From assembly GCA_964600165.1 (NCBI GenBank), contig CAZRIP010000096.1:1-15730 (forward strand): a DNA stretch of 15,730 nucleotides. Direction: 5' to 3'. Made by a program: the position numbers and the translations under genes. This document shows, piece after piece, positions 1 through 6,912 of the stretch. Numbering within the stretch: position 1 is the first letter of the stretch; the number at the start of each line of letters is the position of its first letter. A model generated the notes under the pieces. That model was given only the letters and a program-made list of their open reading frames with translations, was not told where the DNA came from and ran no database searches. The DNA is from CAZRIP01 sp964600165. Its GTDB lineage: Bacteria > Elusimicrobiota > Elusimicrobia > UBA1565 > UBA9628.

Positions 1-246
1 CGCTGGAGCTTCCTGATCCGGGACTGGGCGATCTGGGGTGGGATGAACTTCCCGGTTTCCGACGAGACGATCCGCGCCTGGCTGGCGGAGACGGGCCTGG
101 AGCTCGAGAAGTATCGTCCGCTCTTCCCCGTCGGGCCGTATCTGATCGGCCGGATGCCCGCGTTCCTCGGGAAGCTGCTGATGCGCGCGGGGAACTGGCC
201 CGCTTCCAAGCACGCCGTCGCCTCCTGGCGGGTCCGAAAGCCCTAG
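1..246 (+). CDS. C-terminal fragment of an unidentified protein
   Basis: An open frame enters from the left edge and ends at a TAG at 244-246, giving about 81 residues. Codon use is GC-rich at third positions, as in the neighbouring genes, so it looks truly coding. The in-frame ATG at 43 is probably internal, because the frame is open to base 1 and reads sensibly there (RWSFLIRDWAIWGG). The fragment is rich in Trp, Arg and Pro and ends in a basic tail (SWRVRKP). The short terminal strand is vaguely like the C-terminus of class I SAM-dependent methyltransferases, but I see no diagnostic motif and do not assign a function. It points toward the minus-strand glycosyltransferase gene and the two stop codons abut with no gap. 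Confidence 0.55.
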   Translation, partial: RWSFLIRDWAIWGGMNFPVSDETIRAWLAETGLELEKYRPLFPVGPYLIGRMPAFLGKLLMRAGNWPASKHAVASWRVRKP

Positions 247-1158
247 TCAGCCGTTGACGGCTTCCTTCACGACGAACTGAGGCTTGCGGTTGATGTTCAT
301 GTAGCTGCGGCCGATGTACTCGCCGAGTACTCCGAGCGCGATCAGTTGGATCCCGCCCAACAGCGAGATCCCGAGCATGATCGAGACCCAGCCTTCGACG
401 TCGACGCCGCGCGTGAACTTGACGAAGAGCACGCGCGCCGCGAAGAGGAACGCCGCGATCGAGACCGTGAAGCCGAACCACATCGACGCTCGCAAAGGAA
501 GGATCGAGAAAGTCGTCGTGAAGTTGAGCCAAATCCTCGCCGAGCGGAGGATGCCGTGGTTGCCTTCACCGGACGCGCGCGCGTGGTGCTCGACCGGAAT
601 CTGCGAAATCGACGAAGTGATCTGGAACAGCAGCCCGTCGATGTAAGGGAACGGGCCCGCGTACTTGATCACCTCGTCGACGACCGGGCGCGCGATGACC
701 TTGAACGGCGACAAATAGATGTCGCTCGGTTTCTTGATGATCACCCGCGCGGCGTAGTCGTTGAACGCGCTGCCCACATTCTTGACCAGCGACTGCTTCT
801 TGACCGGAAAGCCCGCGTAGACGACGTCGCTGCCGGCCTCCGCAGCCTCCAGGAGCTTTTCGATATCCTCGGGCGCGTGTTGGAGGTCGTCGTCCATCGT
901 GACGACCCAGTCGCCTTTGACGAAGTTCAGGCCCGCCATGATGGCGTTGTCGTAGCCGACGTTCTTGCGCAACAGGATCGGGCGGAGGTGCCGATTCTTT
1001 GCGGCGAGGTCCTTGAGGATCGCGAAGCTCCGGTCAGGGGAGGCGTCGACCGAGAAGATGACCTCGTAGTCGCGTTTTTCTAGCGTGGCCTCGAGGCGGC
1101 GGCAAAGCTCGGGGAGGATCTCCTCGCTGCGATAGACCGGGATGACGACGGAGATCAC
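247..1158 (-). CDS. GT2 polyprenyl-phosphate glycosyltransferase, GtrB/ArnC/DPM1-like
   Basis: A 303-residue family 2 glycosyltransferase that probably moves a sugar from a nucleotide donor to undecaprenyl phosphate on the cytoplasmic face of the membrane. Residues 1-10 form the usual first strand (ISVVIPVY), D38-x3-D42 lies in the nucleotide-binding loop, and DDDLQH at 89-94 is the metal/donor-binding motif. Two hydrophobic helices at about 224-248 and 255-281 are followed by LGEYIGR and a short basic tail (RKPQFVV), which is typical of GtrB/ArnC-type enzymes. The start is a GTG at 1158 with no clear Shine-Dalgarno. It is the last gene of the minus-strand operon, 7 nt after the radical SAM stop, so coupled translation is likely. 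The family call is secure; the sugar transferred is unknown. A role in feeding the membrane glycosyltransferases at 11239-14006 is inferred. Confidence 0.9.
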   Translation of the reverse strand: MISVVIPVYRSEEILPELCRRLEATLEKRDYEVIFSVDASPDRSFAILKDLAAKNRHLRPILLRKNVGYDNAIMAGLNFVKGDWVVTMDDDLQHAPEDIEKLLEAAEAGSDVVYAGFPVKKQSLVKNVGSAFNDYAARVIIKKPSDIYLSPFKVIARPVVDEVIKYAGPFPYIDGLLFQITSSISQIPVEHHARASGEGNHGILRSARIWLNFTTTFSILPLRASMWFGFTVSIAAFLFAARVLFVKFTRGVDVEGWVSIMLGISLLGGIQLIALGVLGEYIGRSYMNINRKPQFVVKEAVNG

Positions 1159-1165
1159 GCGCGGA

Positions 1166-2452
1166 TCAGGTCGGGCAGGCCGTGTCGGCGGAAAGCTTGC
1201 CGCCTTCCTTGAGCAGGAGCTTGTTGTGCCAGGAGAGATTGTTGGAGAACTTTTCCATCAGATGCTTCTGCCAGTACTTGAGATCGGCGTTGCTGAGGTG
1301 CCGAGTCGACCAGTAACCGTTGGAGTACTCGTCGGTCGTCGACCAGTCGTAGTCTTTCATCGCCTTCGAGTCGTAGAGATCGCTGCCCGGATACGGGCAG
1401 ATGACGGTGATGCCGAAGACGTCGGGCTGGATGCGCTCGACGAGGGCCTCCGTCATCTTGATGTCCTCGACGGTCTCGTTGGGCATGCCGATCAAGAAAT
1501 AGGCGCGGCGCTCGATACCGATCTCCTTGGCCCAGTCGAAAGTCTTGATGATCGTCTCGACCTTCAAGCCCTTCTTGATGTCCCTCAAGATCTTCTGGCT
1601 GCCGCTCTCGCAGCCCGCGTTGATCTGCATGCAGCCGGCGGCCTTCATCGCTTCGAGCATCTCGCGCGTGACGAACGAGCAGTGGACGTTCGCCTCGAAC
1701 GGGACCTTGAAGTTGCGCCGGATCTTCTCCTCGCAGAACGCGATGACCTTCTCGGGCGTCGTGTTCCAGGTGGCGTCGGCGAACTTGAAATAATCGAGGC
1801 CGTAGTTCTTATGCACCATCTCGATCTCTTCGAGCTGGTGGCGCGGGTCGCGCTCGCGCACCGGGTTGCTCGCGCGGTTGAAGATGCCGGTGACGATGCG
1901 CTCGGCGCAGAACGTGCAGCGGAACGGGCAGACGCGGTTGCTCATAAAGCTCGTCACGCGCTTGCCGATCATCTTCTGGCAGAGGTCGACGGCGCGGCGG
2001 TTTTTGACGAGCTCGCGGTCGGGGAATATCTCGTTGAAATGGTCGAACTGCTCGCCCTTCAGAATCGGCGTGCGGTCGCCGTTCAGGATCTTAATGAAGG
2101 CTTCCTCGCCCTCGCCTTGGACGACCTGGTCGACACCCTCCTGCTCCAAACAGTCCTGTGGAACGGCCGTCGGATGGAAGCCGCCGAAGACGGAGTGGAT
2201 TCGCGGGTTGACCTTCTTGATCGCGCGCGAGAGTTGGACGGCGTGCTTGAAGACCGGGGAGGTGCATGAGAAACCGATGATATCGGCGTCCTTGGCCGCG
2301 GCGACGATCGTCTCGTCGTCGTCGAAGTAACCCTGGAAGTACTCGATGTCGAGCTTGCCCTGATATTTCTTCTTGGCGTACGCCCCGATGTAAGCCAAGC
2401 CGAGGGCTTCCCAGATGTTGAAGTAGCGCGGTTGGACCAGGATGACCTTCAT
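1166..2452 (-). CDS. B12-binding-domain radical SAM protein
   Basis: A 428-residue enzyme with an N-terminal cobalamin-binding-like Rossmann domain (about 1-130, including GGFHPTAVPQD at 90-100) and a radical SAM TIM-barrel. The [4Fe-4S]-binding motif CxxxCxxC is present as C175, C179 and C182, and the later INAGCESGSQKIL stretch (277-289) and FLIGMPNET (319-327) are usual for this superfamily. Class B radical SAM enzymes typically methylate or rearrange unactivated carbons; the substrate here cannot be read from sequence. The ATG at 2452 overlaps the TGA of the upstream aminotransferase gene (ATGA), and AAGGAG at 2461-2466 (minus strand) sits 8 nt before it, which fixes the start. Being co-transcribed between a sugar aminotransferase and a GT2 enzyme, it is most likely a glycan or lipid-carrier modifying enzyme, which is inference. 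Confidence 0.9.
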   Translation of the reverse strand: MKVILVQPRYFNIWEALGLAYIGAYAKKKYQGKLDIEYFQGYFDDDETIVAAAKDADIIGFSCTSPVFKHAVQLSRAIKKVNPRIHSVFGGFHPTAVPQDCLEQEGVDQVVQGEGEEAFIKILNGDRTPILKGEQFDHFNEIFPDRELVKNRRAVDLCQKMIGKRVTSFMSNRVCPFRCTFCAERIVTGIFNRASNPVRERDPRHQLEEIEMVHKNYGLDYFKFADATWNTTPEKVIAFCEEKIRRNFKVPFEANVHCSFVTREMLEAMKAAGCMQINAGCESGSQKILRDIKKGLKVETIIKTFDWAKEIGIERRAYFLIGMPNETVEDIKMTEALVERIQPDVFGITVICPYPGSDLYDSKAMKDYDWSTTDEYSNGYWSTRHLSNADLKYWQKHLMEKFSNNLSWHNKLLLKEGGKLSADTACPT

Positions 2453-3735
2453 TTCGCGCTCTCCTTCGCCAAGATGAGCTCCTCGTATGGATCGGGGACG
2501 TGGTGCGTGAGCGCCTTCCAGTCCTTCGGCAGCTTATGGACGATCTTCGGCTTGATCTGGGCCGCGTGCGCGCGACAGCGCTCGATCGCCTCACAGATCT
2601 TGGCCAGCTCGTCGACCTGCATGTCGGCGTAGACGGGCAAGCAGAGCACGCGCTGCGAGGCCCAGTCCGTGACCGGAAGGTCGGGCACCGAGCCTTTTTG
2701 CATCGACTGGCAGAGGCTCGTCCGGTGGACCGGCGGGTAAAAGTAGCAGCGCGTGACGATGCGGTCGTAGAGCAAGGCGAGATTGAGCTCCAGGCTCGTC
2801 AGGCCGAACTTCGCCGGGTCGACGAAGACGTAAAAATACGAATAGTTGTCCTCGATGTCCGGGTTGTCGTGAGGGAATTCGAGTCCCGGAATCTCGCGGA
2901 GGCGCTCCCGGTAGGCCTGGAACACCCAGCGGCGCTTGTCGATGTGCTTGGGCAGCTCGTCGAGCAGCTTAAGTCCGACGACGGCGTGGAGCTCGGACAT
3001 CTTACCGTTCAAGCCCACGTCGACGCAGTTGAGATAGCCGTCGAAGCCGAAGTTGCGGATGCGGCAGACGCGCTCGTAGAGCTCGGTGTCGTTGGTGACG
3101 ATCGCGCCGCCCTCTCCCGTGTGAAAGAGCTTCGTCGCGTGAAAGGAGAAGACCTCCGCGTTTCCGAGAGAGCCGACTGGCTTGCCTTTGTAGTGCGTGC
3201 CGAAGGCCTGGGCCGAGTCGTAGATGAGGGGAATATCGTGCTCGTCGGCGATCGCGCGCAGCTTTTTATGCTCACAGCATGAACCGAAGAGGTTCACGGC
3301 GAAAATCGCCGAGGTGTCCTTCGTGATCGCGCGCTCGACGAGCTTGGGGTCCAGGAGCAGGGTCTTCTGGTCGATGTCGACGAACTTGGGCTTGAGCCTT
3401 TCCCAAAGCAGCGCCTGGACCGTCGCGGCGAACGTGAATGAGGGAACGACGACCTCGCCCTCGAGGTCGAGCGCGCGCAGTAGCACCATGATCGCGATCG
3501 TCGCGTTACAAAACAACGCGCAGTGCTTGACGCCGAGGAGTTTGGCGACGCGCGCCTCGAGGGCCTGGACGTTCTGGCCCTGATTGGTCAGGATTCGGCT
3601 CGAATAGAGCGTCTCAATGCCGGCCATCAACTCTTCTTTTGCCGGCATCATCGGTCTCACAAGATGATACGGCTTATCGAAAAGCGGACGACCGCCGAGC
3701 ACTGCAGGAAGATTTTCTTTGGTCAGGGTTGCCAC
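2449..3735 (-). CDS. DegT/DnrJ/EryC1/StrS-family PLP sugar aminotransferase (AT1)
   Basis: A 428-residue PLP-dependent aminotransferase expected to convert a keto nucleotide-sugar to an amino sugar. The PLP Schiff-base lysine is K202 in SFHATKLFHTGEGG, and D173 of IYDSAQAFGT is the pyridine-nitrogen aspartate. The N-terminal LGGRPLF and LTNQGQNVQALE motifs and the PSFTFAAT loop are standard for the family. The start is a GTG at 3735, 12 nt after the cytidylyltransferase stop, with a TATAAT hexamer on the same strand 11 nt before it and no good Shine-Dalgarno. The C-terminal 45 residues, with several Lys and Pro, extend beyond the usual family end. It closely resembles AT3 (10078-11262) in sequence order and in the YFYPPVH / YFFPPAH segment, so the two look like paralogues. 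Substrate unknown; a nonulosonate or deoxyamino-sugar precursor is likely. Confidence 0.93.
   Translation of the reverse strand: MATLTKENLPAVLGGRPLFDKPYHLVRPMMPAKEELMAGIETLYSSRILTNQGQNVQALEARVAKLLGVKHCALFCNATIAIMVLLRALDLEGEVVVPSFTFAATVQALLWERLKPKFVDIDQKTLLLDPKLVERAITKDTSAIFAVNLFGSCCEHKKLRAIADEHDIPLIYDSAQAFGTHYKGKPVGSLGNAEVFSFHATKLFHTGEGGAIVTNDTELYERVCRIRNFGFDGYLNCVDVGLNGKMSELHAVVGLKLLDELPKHIDKRRWVFQAYRERLREIPGLEFPHDNPDIEDNYSYFYVFVDPAKFGLTSLELNLALLYDRIVTRCYFYPPVHRTSLCQSMQKGSVPDLPVTDWASQRVLCLPVYADMQVDELAKICEAIERCRAHAAQIKPKIVHKLPKDWKALTHHVPDPYEELILAKESAK
2461..2466 (-). promoter_or_regulatory. Shine-Dalgarno of the radical SAM gene (AAGGAG)
   Basis: On the minus strand AAGGAG lies 8 nt before ATG at 2452, within the last codons of AT1. 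Together with the ATGA overlap it supports independent re-initiation on the B12 radical SAM gene. Confidence 0.7.
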
Positions 3736-3746
3736 GACGTCTGCAA

Positions 3747-3752
3747 ATTATA
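3747..3752 (-). promoter_or_regulatory. TATAAT -10-like hexamer before AT1
   Basis: A perfect TATAAT on the minus strand, 11 nt before the GTG at 3735, at the end of the cytidylyltransferase gene; its stop codon lies within the hexamer. No convincing -35 is seen at 16-18 nt upstream. It may be an internal promoter for AT1 and the genes after it. If active, the 5' leader would be only a few bases. Confidence 0.35.
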
Positions 3753-4455
3753 GCTTTTCAGCCACGGTCTCGGCGAGCATGAAATCGATGGGCTCGTCGA
3801 TGTCGACCGAGCGCTCTAGGCTCATGACATGCAGGCCGGGCGCGTCGCCGATGATGCGGTCCTTGACGAAGAGGGTCTCACGGCGGGTGGCGTAGGCAGC
3901 CCCGTTCGGGATGTAGAGCGGCTCGAGGGACTGGAACACGCCGCGCTCGCCTGAAAGCGTCCCGCCGGTGAAGAGCTCGGCGCGATGGTCCTTGAGACGG
4001 AACATCCATTCGGGGCGCTGCTGGATGGGCTTGGCCGAGAACGCGGAGTCGAGGTCGGCGTGATTCAAGACCAAGTCGATCACGGCGTCGACGTCGGCGG
4101 TCGTCGCGAACGGCGTCGTCGGCTGGAACGTGACAGCGAGGTCGACCGCGCGCCCGTCCTGTTTTTCGACGAATTCGATCGCGTGCCGCGTGACGAGCTC
4201 GGAGGGGACGTCTTCGGCGAGCGGCGCGGGCCGTACGAATGGCGCCTCGGCGCCGTGCTCTTGGGCGATCCGGATGATCTCGGGGTGGTCGGATGAGATC
4301 AGCAGGCGATCGAGCTTCCTGCTCGCCTTGGCCGCGCGCACGATCCAGGCTACCAAAGGCAGGCCCTTCAGGGGCTTGACGTTCTTCATCGGCACGCGCT
4401 TGGAGCCGCCGCGCGCGTGGACGACGCCGACGACGTAGGGCTTTTTGGCTACCAT
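3748..4455 (-). CDS. neuA: CMP-nonulosonate cytidylyltransferase (NeuA/LegF/PseF-like)
   Basis: A 235-residue enzyme predicted to activate a sialic-acid-like sugar as its CMP derivative using CTP. Near the N-terminus ARGGSKRVPMKNVKPLKG is the CTP/metal-binding loop of acylneuraminate cytidylyltransferases; TFQPTTPF corresponds to the family's LQPTSPxR strand, and near the C-terminus SVDIDEPIDFMLAE is the conserved Mg-binding end. These favour NeuA-type enzymes over KdsB. The frame is open upstream to 4587, but the residues there are Arg-rich out-of-frame readthrough of the aminotransferase gene, so ATG at 4455 (MVAKKPYVVGVVHARGG) is chosen; it overlaps the preceding stop by 7 nt. The gene symbol denotes the family: NeuA, LegF and PseF cannot be told apart by eye. 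It is the strongest evidence that the locus makes a CMP-linked nonulosonic acid. Confidence 0.85.
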   Translation of the reverse strand: MVAKKPYVVGVVHARGGSKRVPMKNVKPLKGLPLVAWIVRAAKASRKLDRLLISSDHPEIIRIAQEHGAEAPFVRPAPLAEDVPSELVTRHAIEFVEKQDGRAVDLAVTFQPTTPFATTADVDAVIDLVLNHADLDSAFSAKPIQQRPEWMFRLKDHRAELFTGGTLSGERGVFQSLEPLYIPNGAAYATRRETLFVKDRIIGDAPGLHVMSLERSVDIDEPIDFMLAETVAEKL

Positions 4456-5825
4456 TTGTAGGCGAGCTTCTTGCCGGCCGGGTCCCAGTCCTTGATCTCG
4501 CCCAAGTTCTCCCAGACCTTCGCGAAGGCTGTCGCGACATCTTTCATGTCCTTCTCGGTGTTCGGGCGGTTGACGTGATAGAACCATACAAATCGGCGCT
4601 TGAGGAGATCCTCGGCCACCGGGCAGTCGCCCTTCTGGTAGCGCTGGCTCTGGCCGTTGCTGCCGTGGAGCGTGAACGGGAAGCCCTTCGAGCCGAAGGC
4701 GACGCGCTTGAGGAACATCGGGTGCTCGTACATGGTCTTCGAGTAGCCCGTGCCGATGGGGATGCCCTCGGCGCGCAATGCGTGCACGATATTGACGCGC
4801 GGCACGCCGGTCTCGCGCTCATCGTAGAGCATCGGCAGCACATGGCAAATGGTCCCCTCAGGCGGCTCGACTTGCTTGAGGCCGCGCAGCGGCGCCAGTG
4901 CCTTGCGCAGGAAGGCCGCGTTCCTCTCGCGCTGGGCGTTATTCTTGTCGAGCTTCCTGAGTTGGGCGATGCCCAAAGCGGCCGTCAACTCCGTCATCCG
5001 AAAATTGAAGCCGACGCAGTTGGAAAGGGCTTCCTGGCTCCAGGTCTCGTCGGGGATCGACTCGCCGTGGTTGCGGATCAGGCGGCAGCGCGCGGCGATC
5101 TTGGGGTCGCTCGTGAGAATCACGCCGCCTTCGCCGGTCGTGATGTTCTTGGTCTCCTGCAGCGAGAAGACGCCGACGTCGGCGATGGTGCCGACGTGTT
5201 TGCCTTTGTACTTCGTCCCGGGAGACTGCGCGCAGTCCTCGATCACCTTGAGTTTGTGCTTGCGCGCGATGGCAAGGATCGCGTCCATGTCGGCGGGCAT
5301 TCCAAGCAAGTGCACGACCAAGATCGCCTTCGTGCGGGGCGTGATCTTGGCCTCAAGCCTCCCAGGATCGATGCAGAAGTTCTTGGTCGAGACGTCGACG
5401 AAGACCGGCACGGCGTTGAAGGCGAGCAGCGCGGCCGCGCTCGCGTGGAAGGACATCGCGGTGATGAGAATCTCGTCGCCGGGCTCGACGCCGAGCGCGC
5501 CGACCGCCGACGAGAGGCCCGAGGTCGCTGAATTGACCGTGATCGCGTACTTCGCGCCGAACTTGGCCGCGAAGTCGCGCTCGAGTTGGCGCACCTTCCG
5601 GCCGCCTAGGAACGTGAAATACTGCGGGTTGTAGTCGACGGCCTTCGCGCTCGGCAGCTGGAGGACGTCCTGGATATCGGGCGTCGGGCTGCCCATGAAG
5701 CGCGAGAACTCCTTACGCCTCAAGACTTCGCCGATCTCGCGGCGCTCGTCTGCATCGACGATGACGTTCGACGCGAATGGCTTCTTGCGGATGGGCTTGC
5801 CGCCGAGCAAAGCTAGCTCTTCCAT
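4449..5825 (-). CDS. DegT/DnrJ/EryC1/StrS-family PLP aminotransferase, long form (AT2)
   Basis: A 458-residue PLP enzyme of the sugar aminotransferase family. K226 in SLQETKNITTGEGG is the PLP lysine, and D197 and Q200 in EDCAQSPGT contact the cofactor. It starts with the family motif LLGGKPIRKK. It is longer than AT1 and AT3, with extra sequence at about 44-70 before FLGGRKVRQLE and a different C-terminal third, so it is a separate subgroup, closer in look to AHBA-synthase/StsC-like members. An open frame reaches 5951, but ATG at 5825 is the likely start: GGAGG at 5830-5834 (minus strand) lies 4 nt before it and the extension reads as Arg/Pro-rich noise. It overlaps the end of the oxidoreductase gene by 13 nt, indicating coupled expression. 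A partnership in which the oxidoreductase makes the ketone and this enzyme aminates it is plausible but inferred. Confidence 0.92.
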   Translation of the reverse strand: MEELALLGGKPIRKKPFASNVIVDADERREIGEVLRRKEFSRFMGSPTPDIQDVLQLPSAKAVDYNPQYFTFLGGRKVRQLERDFAAKFGAKYAITVNSATSGLSSAVGALGVEPGDEILITAMSFHASAAALLAFNAVPVFVDVSTKNFCIDPGRLEAKITPRTKAILVVHLLGMPADMDAILAIARKHKLKVIEDCAQSPGTKYKGKHVGTIADVGVFSLQETKNITTGEGGVILTSDPKIAARCRLIRNHGESIPDETWSQEALSNCVGFNFRMTELTAALGIAQLRKLDKNNAQRERNAAFLRKALAPLRGLKQVEPPEGTICHVLPMLYDERETGVPRVNIVHALRAEGIPIGTGYSKTMYEHPMFLKRVAFGSKGFPFTLHGSNGQSQRYQKGDCPVAEDLLKRRFVWFYHVNRPNTEKDMKDVATAFAKVWENLGEIKDWDPAGKKLAYKW

Positions 5826-6820
5826 GGGGCCTCCAGTTTTACGGGGCGCGAGCCTTGGCGCGCCGAGACGGCGAGCGCCTGCGCGGCCGCGAGGGCGTAG
5901 TAGCCGTCCTCGCCGCTGCACGCGGGCGCACGCTTCGGCCGAGAAAGGCACGCGCAGAGATCTTTCACGGCGGCGACGAAGCGGTCTTCGCCTTTGAGGG
6001 ATGGCAAAGATCCGCTTACGAGCTCGCGGTAGCCGGAGGCGTACCGGCTCGGCCGGAAACGCTCGAGCAGGGTCGTCGCGCCGTTGTCGACGAGGCGCAA
6101 CCGCCCTTCGGAGCCGACGACGTCGAGTTCGAAGAGAAGGTCCTCGCGCTTACCGTGGCAGGCGAGCGTGCAGCAAATCCCGCCCTCGAGCAGCAGTAGG
6201 CCCGAGACGTGCGGATCCGCCGTCTTCGGATCGGCGCTCGCACCGACGGCTTCTTCGGGCGCGAGGCCCGTGAGCATCCGGACGCAGTCGATGAGATGCG
6301 TGCCGACGTTGTAGACGTGGCCCGAGTAGCGCGCGGAGACGGAGCGCACCGCGCCGATCCCGCCCTTGGCGACCAGGCCGGCGGCGCGGCGGTACGCGGG
6401 GTCCCAGCGTCGGGTGTGATTGACGGCAAGCGTCGCGCCGCGCTTCTTGGCCAGGTGGATGAGTTCCAAGGCCTGCTTCGCGTCGGCCGCGATCGGCTTC
6501 TCGCAGAAGACTGCGCGCGTGCCGGCCGCGATAAAGTCCTTGGCCAGACGCGCGTGCGCAGAAGTCGGCGCGCAGATGGAGACGAGATCGGGCGTCGTGT
6601 CACGAAGCAGTTCGCCCGCGGTGGCGAAGACCGGCACCTCGGGACGCGCCTCGGCGAAGCGCCGGCGCATGGATTCATCGGGATCGGCGGCGGCGACGAG
6701 CTCGACTTCGCCCGAGCGCGCGAAGGCCCGTTCGTGCGTCCAGACGCCAGAGCGTTTGCCGTCTGCGTTGAAGCCGAAGCCGATGTTCCCAAGGCCGATG
6801 ATGGCGCCGGTGACGGGCAT
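5813..6820 (-). CDS. Gfo/Idh/MocA-family NAD(P)-dependent sugar oxidoreductase
   Basis: A 335-residue oxidoreductase, the usual length for the family. The N-terminal Rossmann fold has GLGNIGFG at 9-16, CEKPI at 106-110 is the conserved EKP motif, and NVGTHLID at 171-178 carries the GxHxxD catalytic signature (H175, D178). These enzymes oxidise or reduce a hydroxyl on sugars or nucleotide-sugars, for example the C3 oxidation by WbpB/WlbA before an aminotransferase acts. ATG at 6820 is the likely start; a second ATG at 6825 is in another frame. A TAGAAT hexamer lies only 7 nt upstream, so the transcript may begin at or close to the start codon. It is the first gene of the minus-strand operon and diverges from the 2-epimerase gene. 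Its place just before AT2 suggests a dehydrogenase/transaminase pair; the substrate is unknown. Confidence 0.9.
   Translation of the reverse strand: MPVTGAIIGLGNIGFGFNADGKRSGVWTHERAFARSGEVELVAAADPDESMRRRFAEARPEVPVFATAGELLRDTTPDLVSICAPTSAHARLAKDFIAAGTRAVFCEKPIAADAKQALELIHLAKKRGATLAVNHTRRWDPAYRRAAGLVAKGGIGAVRSVSARYSGHVYNVGTHLIDCVRMLTGLAPEEAVGASADPKTADPHVSGLLLLEGGICCTLACHGKREDLLFELDVVGSEGRLRLVDNGATTLLERFRPSRYASGYRELVSGSLPSLKGEDRFVAAVKDLCACLSRPKRAPACSGEDGYYALAAAQALAVSARQGSRPVKLEAPWKS
5830..5834 (-). promoter_or_regulatory. Shine-Dalgarno of AT2 (GGAGG)
   Basis: On the minus strand this reads GGAGG, 4 nt before ATG at 5825. It lies inside the end of the oxidoreductase gene and decides the AT2 start against the longer open frame reaching 5951. 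Confidence 0.8.
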
Positions 6821-6827
6821 GGCATCT

Positions 6828-6833
6828 ATTCTA
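6828..6833 (-). promoter_or_regulatory. TAGAAT -10-like hexamer of the oxidoreductase operon
   Basis: On the minus strand TAGAAT (5 of 6 matches to the sigma-70 -10 consensus) sits 7 nt before ATG at 6820. No good -35 is visible at standard spacing. As the only intergenic position upstream of the six-gene minus-strand operon, this is the likeliest promoter; transcription starting 6-8 nt downstream would give a leaderless or nearly leaderless mRNA, which agrees with the lack of a Shine-Dalgarno. Confidence 0.5.
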
Positions 6834-6846
6834 CAAAAGTACCGGC

Positions 6847-6856
6847 CCCGGCCGGG
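6847..6856. promoter_or_regulatory. 10-bp perfect palindrome between divergent promoters
   Basis: CCCGGCCGGG lies midway between the two divergent -10 elements and could be an operator for a shared regulator. In such GC-rich DNA a palindrome of this kind can also arise by chance, and no regulator gene is in the window. Confidence 0.2.
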
Positions 6857-6874
6857 TCTTCCCGATCACCTCCG

Positions 6875-6903
6875 CTGACGCGGCGGTCTTATTCCGGTAT
6901 AAT
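6875..6903 (+). promoter_or_regulatory. Sigma-70-like promoter of the 2-epimerase operon
   Basis: CTGACG at 6875-6880 (4 of 6 to TTGACA) is followed after exactly 17 nt by a perfect TATAAT at 6898-6903. The ATG at 6913 is only 9 nt beyond, and no Shine-Dalgarno lies between, so the transcript may be leaderless or have a leader of a few bases. It is the best promoter in the window and would drive the four plus-strand genes to 11262. Confidence 0.65.
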
Positions 6904-6912
6904 CTCGTTGAA

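Noticed and set aside
1142..2269. Long plus-strand open frame (375 codons) opposite the radical SAM gene
   Set aside because: It mirrors the codon structure of the minus-strand gene, is rich in Leu, Asp, Val and Arg with no motif, and the opposite strand has a complete conserved enzyme. High-GC shadow frame. The same applies to 346-1083, 2500-3282, 4575-5531 and 6209-6943.
4456..4587. N-terminal extension of the cytidylyltransferase up to 4587
   Set aside because: It is the end of AT2 read out of frame; NeuA-type proteins start only a few residues before the ARGGSK loop, which fits ATG at 4455.
5826..5951. N-terminal extension of AT2 up to 5951
   Set aside because: The added residues are Arg/Pro-rich and lie in the oxidoreductase gene; GGAGG stands right before the ATG at 5825, and the family motif begins there.
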